A DNA stretch of 64,000 bases from Dolomedes plantarius (GCA_907164885.2 OU015492.1:48250683-48314682); one strand, 5' to 3'. Counted from the first letter of the stretch, positions 47,693-61,155 are shown. The notes: generated from the letters alone by a model not told the origin. Made by a program: numbers and translations.

Positions 47693-47824
47693 TATATATA
47701 TATAGTGTTTTTTTCTTAATTCATGATCCATCCATATTCAACTCTTTTGTGAAAAAAAAAATCTCAGTTGAGTGAATTATATGCTGCATACCTGAAGTTT
47801 TAATAAACATAGGAAAATATTCAA

Positions 47825-47851
47825 CACCACACACACACACACACACACACA
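47825..47851. repeat. (CA)n microsatellite
   Basis: About 13 CA units. Confidence 0.9.
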
Positions 47852-48352
47852 TAAATATACATATATATAAAAATCATACAATTTTGAAAAAAAGAACTTC
47901 CTTTTAGAGTACGAAGAAAAATTTATCTCTTTAAGAATTTATTTTTTCTTAATTATTTACTTCATTAGAAGTCACAAATGCAAATCAACCCCTGCCCAGA
48001 CGAATTCCTAGCTTGGTCAATTAAGACGCGTCTGGAAAAGATACTCTTTATTTAAAATCTAACTAACATTCTTGTGAGGGTGAATAAGAAAAGAAAAACT
48101 GACCTGAATGTTATTCTTAACAGTCGTTATGTCTGGGTTGCTTCCAGATTATTCTGAGAGAGGTAGTCTATGTGGGAATTTAAAGAGAGTCAAAGGAACG
48201 GTGGAAATGTGTCTGTAAACAGAATAGCCAGTTTTATTTACTGAAGTGACAAGGTTTTTGAATATTTATAGAAAAGAAAGGGGCTTCACAAACTGACAAA
48301 TAATAGCGGAAAGCAGTATATCACCAAAGTGCCGAAATTATTTCAGATAAAT

Positions 48353-48856
48353 AGGAATATTCTGAAAAGGTATTTTAAACAAATATGCTATAAAATTAAT
48401 ATGTTAAGTGATACACTTTGCAAAATATTTATAAAGAGTTTTAAGGTTTGAATATTTAGAAATAATGCATGAGGGAAAAAATTCATTTTTATTTGATTTA
48501 TACCAAGAAAACTCGAATTAAAAGGAATATTTTGAAAAGTGTTTTAAATAAATGTGTTATAAAATTAATGTGTTAAGTGATATACTTTGCAACATCTTTA
48601 GAAAGAGCTTTAAGGTTTGAATTTTTAAAATAATTTATGAGGGAAACAATTAATTTTTATTCGATTTATTTAAGAAAACGCGAATAAACAGGAGTATTTT
48701 AAGAGGTGTTTTAAATAAATATGTTATAAAATTAATGTGTTAAGTGATATACTTTGCAACATCTTTAGAAAGAGCTTTAAGGTTCGAATATTTAAAAATA
48801 AAGTATGGGGAAATTCCTTTTTTATTCGATTTCTTTCAAGAAAACTCGAATTTTAA
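48353..48856 (+). repeat. three tandem units of about 168 bp
   Basis: Units start at 48353, 48523 and 48690 (AGGAATATTCTGAAAAGG-like) and share ATAAAATTAAT-TGTTAAGTG, ATACTTTGCAA, GAGCTTTAAGGTT and AAGAAAACTCGAAT. Units 2 and 3 are closer to each other than to unit 1. Confidence 0.88.
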
Positions 48857-50738
48857 TTCTTTGTAAAAATAAACGACGCAAGACTTGCAGGAAATAAAAT
48901 AACATTTATTTGCAATGCAACTAATAGTTCTATTTTTTATCTAATGCAAAAAAAAAATTTTAAATGATGTTTTCTTAATTAGTTTGAATTTCAATAAAAA
49001 TTTTCCTAATTTAATATTTAATAAAGTTGAGTTTCAAAAAGGAATTTCATCTCACTTCAGAAAAAAATATTTTTAATACCAAGAAAAGAAAATCATTAAG
49101 ATAAATAAAATTGAAGCAAACTAAATTTGAAATCAAACTGCAAAAGTGCACATCAAAACTAGGAAGTGTCACTTTTTTAGCGAAAAATACTACAACGAAA
49201 AAAAATGTAATTTAATTGCATTTAAATAATTATCTTGAAATAACATTTCTGAGGAATTACACGACTTTTCTTTCCCAACACATTTTTTGTACCTTTTTGA
49301 ATATTTTTCAAAAATCTAACTGAGATATCTCAAAGTATTTTCTAATTACAAAGACATGTTTTTTTTCAAAACTAAATACACGATGGTCTGTTGCTAGCAG
49401 AAAGATAAAAATGTGAGATAAAAGTAATGACCCGGATAAAACTATCCGCAAATAAAATTTAAGAACGTTTTTATTCTGTTTTATTTCCGCTCATTTATCT
49501 TCTCTCTCTTTGCAACAGAATGATCATGGTGGAAAAAAAAGAGAAAAAAATTTCCCAAAAGTTAAACTGTCCGAAAAATGGTTCCAAAATCCCTAAAAAA
49601 GGTGGAGAAAAAATTGTTTAGGCTATCACATGGCTGGGCAAACAGCGTGTCAGCGCACGACCTTCATCTCTTCTTTTTTTTTCTTCTTTTTAAAATTTAC
49701 CCTATTTTTTTTAAGAGAAAAAGATGATGAATTACCTGCCAATAGCAGATAACGTAAGACAAACTCGGCATTGTGTGGGGCAAGTTTACGTGCGCAGTCA
49801 GAGGGGTAACGACTTAATAAGGACAAGAGAGGCACAATGGGTAAAGGGATAAGTGAATACAAATCCATATATTCCGTTTTTTTTTTTGTTTTAGTGCGTG
49901 ACGTGGTGGAGAGATATGAAACTTTCTGGATTCATTACTTTGATATTGGTAACCCTGCAGGTCATTTCCTCTGGAGAAATATGAGGAAAAAGGTATATCT
50001 CCCTGCATGATACTTGTAGAGAAAATGCGGACATTGTAAACTCAAGAACGTCTGATTACTTATAGAGATGACAAGTTTAAGAGTCAGATGTATAATTTTG
50101 GAAACTAGAAACTAGCTATTTTTAGATTACCAAGCAGTCATAGACTAACATTTTTGAACTTATTATTAGCTTCTCAAAACATTTTATCTAAGCCCAACGC
50201 ATGGCATATAAGGTTATATGGGGTACCTCAATAGAGGACTATTATTTTACCATTGACCGGAAGAGGGTATGGATTCGTAAAGGAAATTTAGAAGTCTAAG
50301 ATTTTTGAGAGAAGCATAATATGCGAAATGCAAGACAAAAATTTAACGTCACTCAAAGGTATCTCTGATCAACCAGCTTTAGTCTATAGGAGAACAACAC
50401 TTTAAGTTACATGTTAAAGAAACCTGACCCCTGAAGATGGTCTTAAGGACGAGTACAGTGAGCACAATTGCAAAATAGGATCTGAAAATTTCAACCGGTG
50501 ACACTTAACCGGAAAGTATGAAATTTTAACCGGTGAAATTTCATTCTCTCCAGCCCCTAGAGAACAGAACAAAATTCTTTCTGCGATCTCCGGCCAAAAA
50601 TTTAAATAACTACTAAGTAATGACAAATTTCATTGACTATGCCATTCTGAGGAATTGCGAAACCCATGTTCTTAGATGCAACGCTCATGAGCTTTTCATT
50701 GTTTTGCGTCTATTACAAATCTTATTACTGATGGCTAT
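48857..50738. other. no gene recognised
   Basis: AT-rich, with A- and T-runs. Short open frames at 49650-50008 and 50414-50626 lack recognisable motifs. Confidence 0.45.
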
Positions 50739-50811
50739 AAAATTTAGATAGCTGGGAGATGACATAGTCATACTTCATGCAACTGTGTCGTCTCCTAGCT
50801 ATCTAAATTTT
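50739..50811 (+). ncRNA. hairpin, pre-miRNA-like (speculative)
   Basis: Arms AAAATTTAGATAGCTGGGAG... (50739-50766) and ...CTCCTAGCTATCTAAATTTT (50784-50811) pair over 28 positions. The three non-Watson-Crick positions are all G-U wobbles if the plus strand is transcribed. The loop is 17 nt. A decayed MITE palindrome would look similar, so function is unproven. Confidence 0.25.
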
Positions 50812-51018
50812 GAATTAATTTTTGATATTTTACAAAAACAGAAAAGGGTACCTAAGCATTTCAAGTTGTAAAAAAATTTCAGGTAGTCTCTTCTAAAGAA
50901 ACTACCGCGGGTTATTAACGTAGGATTACTTATCGTTGATTACCTCTTTTGTATGTATATATGTAGTGTTACGTTTATATATATATCTATATTTAGTACG
51001 TACGTATGTATATATATA

Positions 51019-52426
51019 CACTGCTGGCCACTGTAAATGCAACACCCTGAAGGAAACATGCAAATAACATGAAATTTACAACATGCATTAGCGGAGGTGA
51101 GATATGCAAATGATTAGAATTTCAGCGCAGGCGCACATCACGCGTGCCTGTGGCGCCACTTCAAAGCGCTATTTAAGGCTTGGAGATTTCGACGATTTCA
51201 AGTTCGGCAACTGTGTTTTTCTTGTGGTTTTTTCAAAAAACGATCAATTATGCCTCGTCGAAAACAGCGATCATCTTTTGATCAAGTATCCGAGTTCGAC
51301 AGAGGAAGGATAGTGGCCTACCGAGATTGTGGATTATCTTTCAGGGAAATCGGTAGTCGTGTTGGACGAAACCAAACAACTGTAATGCGGATATGTGATC
51401 GTTGGATGCAGGAGGGTACGACGGACCGGCGTGTTCGATCGCATCCACCTCAGCGCAACACTTCACGTGATGACAGGCAAATTGTGCGCATGGCAGTGAC
51501 GGATCGCTCAGTCACATCACGAACCATAGCACAGCACATGCAGTCTGTAACGCATCATCCAGTGTCTGCGCGTACCATTCTACGCCGTTTACAGCAGAGT
51601 GGTCTGTCCGCAAGACGTCCATTGCTTTGTCTACCCTTGACGCAGAACCACAGACGTCTCCGCCGCCAATGGTGCGATGACAGAAGGATGTGGACGACAG
51701 AATGGAAGGAAATTGTCTTTACTGACGAGTCAAGCTTCTGTCTGCAACACCACGATGGTCGCATTCGAGTCTGGAGACACCGTGAAGAGAGGATGCTGAA
51801 CAGCTGCGTTGTGCACCGCCACACTGGTCCTGCACCGGGTATTATGGTATGGGGTGGTATTGGATATCACTCTCGCACACCTCTAGTACGCATTGCCGGT
51901 ACTTTGAACAGCCAGCGCTGCATCTCCGAGGTGTTGGAGCCAGTTGTCCTTCCTTACCTTCAGGGCTTGCCCACAGCCATATTTCAACAGGATAATGCAC
52001 GACCACACGTGGCACGCATTGTCCAACGGTTCTTCGTCAATCGCCAGATTGAATTGCTTCCCTGGCCGCCTCGCTCTCCGGATCTTTCGCCGATAGAAAA
52101 CATGTGGTTCATGGTTGCTCTACGATTGACCCAGATTCCATCCCCAGCTGCCACAGAAGATCAACTTTGGCAACGTGTGGAAGCTGATTGGTCTGCTGTA
52201 CCCCAAGAACTCATCCAAAGTCTCTTTGAATCAATGCCGAGGCGTGTGGCAGCGGTGATCTCCAACAATGGCGGCTACTCTGGCTACTGATTTTGGCAGG
52301 AACAACACTTCACAGAAGTCTATAAATTTAATCATTTGATACTTGGTCAACATGTTATCTACAAAATAAATTTTGTTGTGATATCTCTTGTCTTTCTTGG
52401 TGTTGCAATTTGGGTGGCCAGCAGTG
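51019..52426 (+). mobile_element. Tc1-like element A, copy 2 (intact)
   Basis: Same termini as copy 1; TA flanks at 51017-51018 and 52427-52428; 1408 bp. Inserted in a TA run inside the K repeat. Confidence 0.95.
51250..52290 (+). CDS. Tc1-like transposase A2, full-length DD34E
   Basis: 346 uninterrupted residues from MPRRKQ to NNGGYSGY, the same length as copy A1. The two helix-turn-helix regions are intact. Catalytic residues are D159 (IVFTDESSF), D248 (IFQQDNARPH) and E283 (SPIENMW), spacing 34. It shares RNTSRDD, IENMWFMV, EADWSAV and ELIQSLF with the minus-strand copy A3, whereas A1 has RTTSRDD, IENMWSMV, EAAWSAV and ELLQSLF; so A2 and A3 are closest relatives. Private changes include TILRRL (usually TIRRRL), EWKEIVF, DESSF (usually DESRF) and SQRCIS. 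These could lower activity, but nothing is obviously fatal. Confidence 0.92.
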   Translation: MPRRKQRSSFDQVSEFDRGRIVAYRDCGLSFREIGSRVGRNQTTVMRICDRWMQEGTTDRRVRSHPPQRNTSRDDRQIVRMAVTDRSVTSRTIAQHMQSVTHHPVSARTILRRLQQSGLSARRPLLCLPLTQNHRRLRRQWCDDRRMWTTEWKEIVFTDESSFCLQHHDGRIRVWRHREERMLNSCVVHRHTGPAPGIMVWGGIGYHSRTPLVRIAGTLNSQRCISEVLEPVVLPYLQGLPTAIFQQDNARPHVARIVQRFFVNRQIELLPWPPRSPDLSPIENMWFMVALRLTQIPSPAATEDQLWQRVEADWSAVPQELIQSLFESMPRRVAAVISNNGGYSGY

Positions 52427-52610
52427 TACATATATGTATGTCAAAATTTTGACGCATTTTGGTAATTTTCTGTTTAACTGTTTACTGCTTGTCCAAGTGA
52501 TACAGACTGGGTTTGTCACGCTGCCAAAATTATAATTCGCGAGGTACGGACGGATGGTTTTGCTTTTCGGAGGACAGTTATGGAGGAACGTAATCCTACG
52601 TTAAAACCAA

Positions 52611-54573
52611 AATAAAAATTAAGTTGTGTACTAGTGAGGGAATGGTTGCTTCTCATAAAAACTGATGTCAATGAAATGCTAGTATTTTCATAATCTGGCA
52701 GATTTAGTCTTGAAAGATTATGTTGATTTCATGTTGTCAGCTTGTTCTTTTTTCCCGAACTAAACATCGCTCCCAAGAATAGACATCGTCAGCTCTGGCA
52801 AAATTAAAAAGAAGGTGCGTAGTTTAATTTTCTTCTATAATGGGTTCAACTAACGGGTTATTACCAAACATTTTGAAGATACTGATGTATATTGGACTAC
52901 TTGTGTTGTATAATTTGTTCTTACCTTTAGTGGTAAGTATTTAACTTAGTTTCATGTTCACTATCTAGAATGTTAATGGATAAGCATACATAAAATTGTT
53001 AGGTGATTTTAAATACATAATTGTAACCCCTGTAGTAATCCAAATTACGAATTTAAATTAGGATTCAGAATTTCAGTTCCATCAAATAAAAGAAGACTAA
53101 ATGAGATATATAAGATGTAAATAATATTTTAAAAATTATAAAGAACTGAGCAAAGAATGAATAATTGTATAATAAAAAGAATGAAAGATTTTTACAATCT
53201 TAAAGAAAAAGTAAAATCAATTAAATATCAAATAAAGTATAATCAATTAAGTAATTGCTTTGATAAAAAGATAGTTAATAGTAAAATGACTAAACAGATA
53301 AAAAATATATAAAATAAACAACAACACTATAATTATAATATTGAATAACTGTAAAGAGTAAATGATCATAAATTATATTTTAAAATAATTTGAATAATAA
53401 GAAATCTTTAATCGAAAAATAATATCTTTTGATAGTTCAAACAGTAAAGAACAAATAATGTTAATGACTAACAATAAATAATTTGAGTATAAATAACTTA
53501 TTTAATTTTTATTGTTAAAAAATTTTAATAATAGTTTTATGTAAAGGAATGATTGTTGAAATTGGAAGTTTTCGTATTCTATAACTTTTTTTTTACAATA
53601 TTCTTAACCATTTTAACTTAAGTCTCCTAGTTGAGTAATTTCCCTGTACAATTATTCACTGATAAGTCAATTATAAACTACCCGCCTCGAGCAGGGCACT
53701 GAATTTCCAGGCCCTTTGTTGAGCATGAAAAGGTTTTTGACTTTCACCACAGGGTAAAGCACATTAAGCCATTTTGCAAATATTCAATGGTAACGCTCGC
53801 TCGATTCAGCTAGATTGGACCCCCTGTATGGGAAATAGTTAGGGATATGTAAATTTCGCAACAACAAAAATTACAATATATAAAATTTCGTATTTATTCG
53901 CAAAAAAATATAAATTTATAAATTTTGCATTTATTTAAAAAATTACAATTTTACTTATTTGGATAAATTCTTTATTAAAAGCTAACGTTGTAGTAGTTTC
54001 CATATTATGTTTCATAAGTCTTTGCCTTCTGTCATTAATTATTATGTTGTACATACTAAAATATCTCAGCATCTACTCTGTTAACGGGACTATAGAGACT
54101 TTGTATAGCTGTCTTTGCAAAGTTAAGGTAGCAGCATTTCGTTGAAATTAAAATCCGTATAACACCAGCAGCAGTATGTTGGTTGACTACTGTAAGTATC
54201 TGAAATACACTTTGGCGCTCAAGAGACCTTCTTAAATCTACTAAATTTTTCTACAAAACTTGATGGTTGATTTTTACAGTTAGATTTTTAGGTTCGACTC
54301 TGGTACGGACAAACTGTCCGGGTGAAATTCGGAGCAAATCCGAAGGAGAGTGAGATTTCTCAGTTAAAGACCGCGCGGATGGTCTTAGTTAAGCAGTTAT
54401 GTTAATAAATTTTATTTCGCTTAAGAAAAGCCGCTTATCACCGCGTTTTCACCGAAAAGTAGTAAAGAAATAATTTTCGCATTTATTCGCATCTATTTCG
54501 AAAATACGAAAATTACGTATCCCTAGAAATAACTGCACATTTTAAATATTTTTGACCAACTACTTTTCAAGAG
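52611..54573. other. mostly no feature; repeat block at 53396-53613
   Basis: Very AT-rich. 53396-53613 matches 59866-60083 (see that entry). A B-box-like AGGTTCGACTCTGG near 54290 may be a SINE trace. Confidence 0.4.
53396..53613 (+). repeat. diverged repeat pair, member 1
   Basis: AAGAAATCTTTAATCGAAAA, CTTTTGATAGTTCAA, TTTGAGTATAAA and GGAAGTTTTCGTATTCTATA recur in the same order at 59866-60083. Confidence 0.75.
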
Positions 54574-54576
54574 TAA

Positions 54577-54746
54577 AGGCCTGTTTACATAGAATCCTTC
54601 CGCGTCAGCGTTACTCGTATTGAAATATATTTAACCGATTACAAACCTTCAAACGATTAGCCATAAAATTGTTAAGGTCTGTGATTAGTTTAAAATATGT
54701 CAACACGAGTTACGCTTACGCTGACGGATTCTATGTGAACAGGCTC
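54577..54746. mobile_element. Harbinger-type MITE H, copy 5
   Basis: AGGCCTGTTTACATAGAATC left, GGATTCTATGTGAACAGGCTC right, TAA flanks at 54574-54576 and 54747-54749. The inner inverted blocks CGTCAGCGTTACTCG and CGAGTTACGCTTACGCTGA are preserved. Confidence 0.85.
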
Positions 54747-54749
54747 TAA

Positions 54750-55556
54750 CTGTTTGGTTTTGAACTGGTGAGGGAGGACATGTACAATATTTTCTTAAAC
54801 TTGCCGTTTTGTGTATAGAGTTGCTCAGGAGCGGTGTTTCGGCAATTTTGTCGGGCAATTTTGAAATTTCAGCTAAAATCCATAAAGAGGATTATACAAA
54901 AGCTTGATAATGGTGGTGCTTAAAAAAAATGAAAATAAACTAAAATTGTTCGCTATCCAAGTGATATAATAACTTAAAGATAAAAATAAAATATCTTTTT
55001 CTTACGCAAAAATTTTAGCAAGTAAACGTAAATCTAAGTCTTCTTTTTTATTTCTGGTCTACGTGTCTACTTGACTTTTTTTCATTCTTGTCGTCTTGGA
55101 GCTATTATCCTAGAGTTCTGGCACTAATGGTTTCAAGAATGTATTTTTAAACCCTTCAGGATTTAAATATGAATTCAGTGGACTCTCTAATAAGAACACG
55201 TTCTCAGAGCCAGAGCTTAAGTGAAACTTAAAATCAAGAGCTTGGAACATTATCAGCCTCAAAAATTTGCTCTAGGTCAAAAAGAGAGAGGGGGAGGGGG
55301 ATTGATATTTTAGGCTCACTGATGTAAAAAATACTGCTTGCTGTTTAGTGAGGAAACCTTTTAGTCAAGGAATGATTGCATGGATCTAAAACACTTTTCA
55401 TAGCGAGATTAGATTTTCGAAATGAGTAAATGAATTCTCAATTTTCAATGAAAAATTATTCAGAGGATTTTCTTGAAAAAAATTGACGTGCGAAATTTCT
55501 TCTGAAATGAAGCTATTCGTTTTATTTTTCTTAGTGTTTATAACTGAATATTTATA
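54750..55556. other. no feature recognised
   Basis: AT-rich; a short GAGAGAGGGGGAGGGGG purine run near 55285-55300. Confidence 0.5.
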
Positions 55557-55558
55557 TA

Positions 55559-56024
55559 CAGTAAAACCTCGTTTATACGGCCCTCGGTGATCCGGATCTC
55601 CGGATAATCCGGATCAGATTTGTAGACTTTTTTTTATTTAATGTTCACTCTAGATAAAAAATTTTAAGTATGATAGCAAGAACGTAACTACAAATACGCC
55701 AAATATTCACTTTTTAGTTTCATTCAATGTACAGCTCCTGCATAGATTGTACAATAAATTATGGTAATGAAATGCCTTTTATTGAGTTTATGAAAGCTTT
55801 ACTAGACTTACCAATTCTTTGTTAATGATGTGAAAAGTTATTTTTATATTTTTTAATGTCTTGTAAACAATACGATGTAATTTTGTTACAAAACATAGTT
55901 TTTTTATCGTAATAAACGGTAAGTCTACTCAGTTAAGGATTTTGTTTTGCTTATTACCCATATTACCCCTGATTATCCGGATTGTCTAAGATTCCAGTTA
56001 GTCCGGATAAATGAGGTTTTACTG
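55559..56024. mobile_element. pogo-type MITE (CAGTAAAACCTC ends)
   Basis: Left CAGTAAAACCTCGTTTATAC; right GGATAAATGAGGTTTTACTG; TA flanks at 55557-55558 and 56025-56026. TCCGGAT motifs occur several times near both ends. 466 bp, non-coding. Confidence 0.92.
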
Positions 56025-56187
56025 TAATTCATTCGAGGATGACTTATTTTATATTCATTAAAAAGGGAAAAAAATGAGTGAATGAATTAAAATATTTGCA
56101 CAAATGTTCAAATGTTCAAAATATCGCCTAGTAACAAAAAAGGCATTTATATGTCATATAATAATAGATCGATGTCTCTATTGAATG

Positions 56188-56188
<1 letters not shown>

Positions 56189-56260
<72 letters not shown>
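56189..56260. repeat. (TA)n microsatellite
   Basis: About 70 bp of TA directly abutting Tc1-like element A copy 3. Confidence 0.97.
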
Positions 56261-57853
<1,593 letters not shown>

Positions 57854-57871
57854 CGATTCTACCGGATACGA

Positions 57872-58030
57872 GCGAATGGCTAGGGCGCCGGCATTCGGTT
57901 CAGATCCTGTGGGTTCGAGTCCCACTGTTGGCATGGATGTTTGTAGCCGTTAGGAATCTGCTTTAAACTGTAGGTCCCAGTCTATTTTGCCCTCGTGTAG
58001 CAAAAAAGTGACCGTAGCGCTCCAAACTAA
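57872..58030 (+). mobile_element. tRNA-derived SINE (family S1)
   Basis: B box GGGTTCGAGTCCC, body GGATGTTTGTAGCCGTTAGG and TAGGTCCCAGTCT, end GCGCTCCAAAC. TCTACCGGATACGA (57858-57871) and TCTACCAGATACGA (58031-58044) form a 14-bp duplication with one mismatch. If so, the copy starts inside the A-box region, slightly 5'-truncated. Confidence 0.82.
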
Positions 58031-58044
58031 TCTACCAGATACGA

Positions 58045-58164
58045 AATACATTACATATTTTTAAGGTTCTACCACTTGAAAAGGAACAGGTCCACCACAG
58101 AATATTGTGACTAATTACACGGTTTATACGTTTAAATGAGTGACATAAATAACAACTTCTGATA
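58045..58164. other. no feature recognised
   Basis: Short unique stretch. Confidence 0.4.
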
Positions 58165-58511
58165 TTGCTTTGCCGATTTATATCTCTAGCTTTTGTACAT
58201 CCCGTACTAGTAAAATACGGAAAATGGGCGGAGGGTCAAAGTGAACTTTCTGCTCGCAAGTTTGAGAAGTTTGAAAGTGAATTCCCAGGTAGAGAGTTAT
58301 CCAAAACTCTCATAATGGGAAGAGGATGGGTAGATTTATGGTGTATGTTAGTTCTCCGGATTACGCCAAGTCCATACTCTGGAATATTCTCGCGCTCAAT
58401 GGTAACATCACGGATAGGTATTTTGTCGTACGCTAGCGAAGTGATAATGGCCTGAATGATAAGGTGTCTCATGGTTCTAAAATAGTTTTGATAAACTTTT
58501 GAATCTGACAC
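58165..58511. other. segment open on both strands, not recognised
   Basis: A 96-residue frame on the plus strand (58165-58455) and a 91-residue frame on the minus strand (58511-58236) overlap almost fully. Both have ordinary amino-acid composition (plus: ELSARKFEKFESEFPGRELS; minus: RDVTIERENIPEYGLGVIRR). The segment is GC-balanced compared with its surroundings. I recognise no family. It may be an exon or repeat fragment; I do not call a gene. Confidence 0.25.
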
Positions 58512-59178
58512 TAGAAGTTTTTAAAAATTAAGTAATAACAATAAGCATAGTGAATTTTGAACCGCACATGTTTGAGCAGACGTAATTTTGCTCCCAAAAA
58601 CTGAAACTCCTCATCCTAATTTTTATTTGAATCAGTAATACTTTTATTAAGTTTCAATCACTTATTCTTTTCTACTATAAATTAAAAAATACAGTCCAAT
58701 TTTTTTTTCTTTTTATGAACAAAAATATTCAATAATTTTTCTGAAAGTCGGAATCAGATTTCTAAAAATTTCTACGCAATGCTGGAAATTGGAACTCCTG
58801 GGAGAATTTTTAAAACGAAAAATATTTAGAAGTATCTCTATAAAAAAACACAGCCATTCAATATTTTTCTCCAAAGAAAACAATTTCTATTTTAGTTTCC
58901 TCAGTTTATGATTATCCTCCCACATTTATATCCATTCCGTTATTTTTTTTTTACTCTTTTCTTTTTTACTCTTTGCATCTTCGACGACCCTGAGACGGTT
59001 TCGAATCTTGGGTAGGAAATCCTTTTCGAATTAATCCACCGGTAATAAGCCGTTACCATGGTGACTCTTCGGAATATCTGGATTGAGTTCCGTGTTCCGA
59101 ATTTCGGTCTGTGAAAGCAGGGTGTACTATCAGGGGCCATATTTGGTTTCATGTTATGCATGTTTTTCCTGCAACTTT

Positions 59179-59563
59179 CTAAAAGGGTTGAGTTTGTCCT
59201 AAGGTTGTATGGTACGACAGTCTATGGCAGGTAGACTATTTTCTCTGATGCTGAGGTGAGCCGTCATGTTTTAAATAACCTTTGCGGTTGGCGGAAAGAA
59301 ATTTGAATCCCCATATCGTGTAATTCTTATATTTGTACTATATAATTATACAATTCTTACAAATTTGTACAATTATTTTTATATATGTACAATTTTCTAA
59401 GAGTTGAGTGTTTCCTAAGGTTGTATGGTATGCCAGTTCATGGCAAATAGTCATCTTGACTGATGCTGAGATCAGTCGTCGTGTTAAAAACAACCTTTGC
59501 GGTTAACGAAAAGAAATATAAAATCCCATATCGTGAAATTCTTATATTTGTACTGTAATAGAC
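59179..59563 (+). repeat. two-unit tandem repeat
   Basis: Blocks GTCCTAAGGTTGTATGGTA, CTGATGCTGAG, ACCTTTGCGGTT and CCATATCGTG-AATTCTTATA occur at about 59182-59340 and again at about 59398-59560, 217 bp apart, with about 85 percent likeness by eye. Confidence 0.78.
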
Positions 59564-59865
59564 AAGACAGAAACTTTAGGCTTAAAATGTATGCCAGAAA
59601 ACTGGTGACTAGTATGTGTTCATTTGTTTTGGCACACGTGTTCTCGAACTTGAGAATGAACTTTCTGAAGCGTTAAATTAAAAATTTTTAAATTCGATTC
59701 CTAACTATACAACGTTCCAACTGCTTTGTAATTTTAGATCAAGAATTTGCGTTTAAAGGAAAATATGCCCACATCAGGCATTTTATAAGTTTTTTTCAAA
59801 TCCCAAATTTAAAAACCTAACTACTTACATAATTAGATTTAGCCAATTTTGATTAGAGTAATGAT

Positions 59866-60083
59866 TAATAAGAAATCTTAAATAGAAAAATTGTAGCTTT
59901 TGATAGTTCAAGCAATAAAAAACAAACATTGATAAAGGCTAGCTATAAATGGTTTGAGTATAAAGTACTTATTTAATTTTTATTATAAAAAACTATAATA
60001 ACAACTTTATTTAAAGGATAGTTTGTTGAAACTGGAAGTTTTCATATTCTATAACATTTTTTTCTTGGAATACTCTTAGGCTG
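59866..60083 (+). repeat. diverged repeat pair, member 2
   Basis: Collinear with 53396-53613 (AAGAAATCTTAAATAGAAAA, CTTTTGATAGTTCAA, TTTGAGTATAAA, GGAAGTTTTCATATTCTATA). The flanks do not match. Confidence 0.75.
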
Positions 60084-60342
60084 CTGTATACTAACCCTAC
60101 TGGATTCGCTCACCTCGATGTTAAACTATAGGGAAAATTTGTCTACTGTTTACAGCTACATAAAATAATTATCCAATAAAAATGGTATTTTCAGGCAGTC
60201 TGAACTTTTCTACACCTTGCATCAGGATTCATTTTATAAATTTTGTCCCCCAAATGAATATATGAGTGTCTGAAACAGACTATACCAGATTTTCCCTCCG
60301 AATAATTTAAAATTAAAAAAAATATTAATTTCATTTTTTTAA

Positions 60343-60439
60343 CTAGGGGCTTCGCCCCTAGGCTCGCTACGCTCGTTCCTCTGGTGAATCAAGTGAATGA
60401 ATGACTCAATAGTTGTTTATAGCGATTGAGTCATTCATT
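60343..60439. repeat. two adjacent perfect hairpins
   Basis: CTAGGGGC-TTC-GCCCCTAG (60343-60361) and AATGAATGACTCAAT / ATTGAGTCATTCATT (60396-60410 and 60425-60439, 14-nt loop). GGGGCTTCGCCCCTAGGCTCGC is a motif seen at some repeat ends, but I cannot assign a family. Confidence 0.6.
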
Positions 60440-61155
60440 TGTTTACAGTTGAAGCTTCCCCCCCCCCTCCCGGCGAAATGGATGAAGCCCGCCTATGGGT
60501 GAAAAATTGGATCTTCTTTCATGTCCTTCTGCAAAGGAAGCGAATGAGAAGATTTTTTTGAAGTATTTCTTTAAAATTCAATTAAAGATCGAAATTTTAA
60601 GATAGAGACTTGAAATGAAGTTTATATGAATGAGAAAGCTTTCATCTTCCAGTTGATATAAATATTTTCTTTGTAACATAATAAGTCTGAGAGTATCGAA
60701 TTTATATATCTCGAAACGCATAAATTTTTCCAAAAAGTGGGTTTTCAATTTTAATAAAAATATCAGTCTGTTTTAAATTATTTTTAAACAAATGAGGTCT
60801 TGTTTGAAGAAGAAATGTCTGTAGTCTTAGATTGTAAAAAAAAAAAAAAATTCTACGATCCTTTTTTGGCGAGTTATCGTAATCTGAACATGAAATAGTC
60901 AATATTTTCCCACAAAACATAAAATAAAAAAAAACTTAAAGTCTGACGAATATGAGACATGTCTTACTTTCTTCCCCACATTGTTCTGCATCGATTGGTA
61001 TCGGTCTCGACCCCATACCCCCAGCGGTTTCGGAGGAGATAGCGTGACAAGCTTTTGACAGCGGCGTTGCCGGCAGCGGCAGTTACTTTTTTTTTAGAAT
61101 AGAGAGAAACGAAAAATGCCTCAAGGTGTAAAATTTCTCTCTCTATTACGAAGTA
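60440..61155. other. no feature recognised
   Basis: AT-rich; the minus-strand frame 60702-60920 has no motif. A GC-rich patch lies at 61020-61080. Confidence 0.45.

Larger units (their letters stand above)
50875..52605 (+). repeat. dispersed repeat family K, copy 3, split by a Tc1 element
   Basis: Left part 50875-51018 has ACTACCGCGGGTTATTAACG and CGTAGGATTAC (50919-50929). After the Tc1 insertion the right part resumes with GTATGTCAAAATTTTGACGC, GCCAAAATTATAATTCGCGA and ends GTAATCCTACG (52590-52600) plus TTAA (52601-52604). TTAA also precedes the left CGTAGG (50915-50918). Confidence 0.75.

Noticed and set aside
48353..48856. CRISPR-like or regulatory repeat array
   Set aside because: The units are contiguous, about 168 bp and diverged; this is a tandem duplication in a eukaryotic genome.
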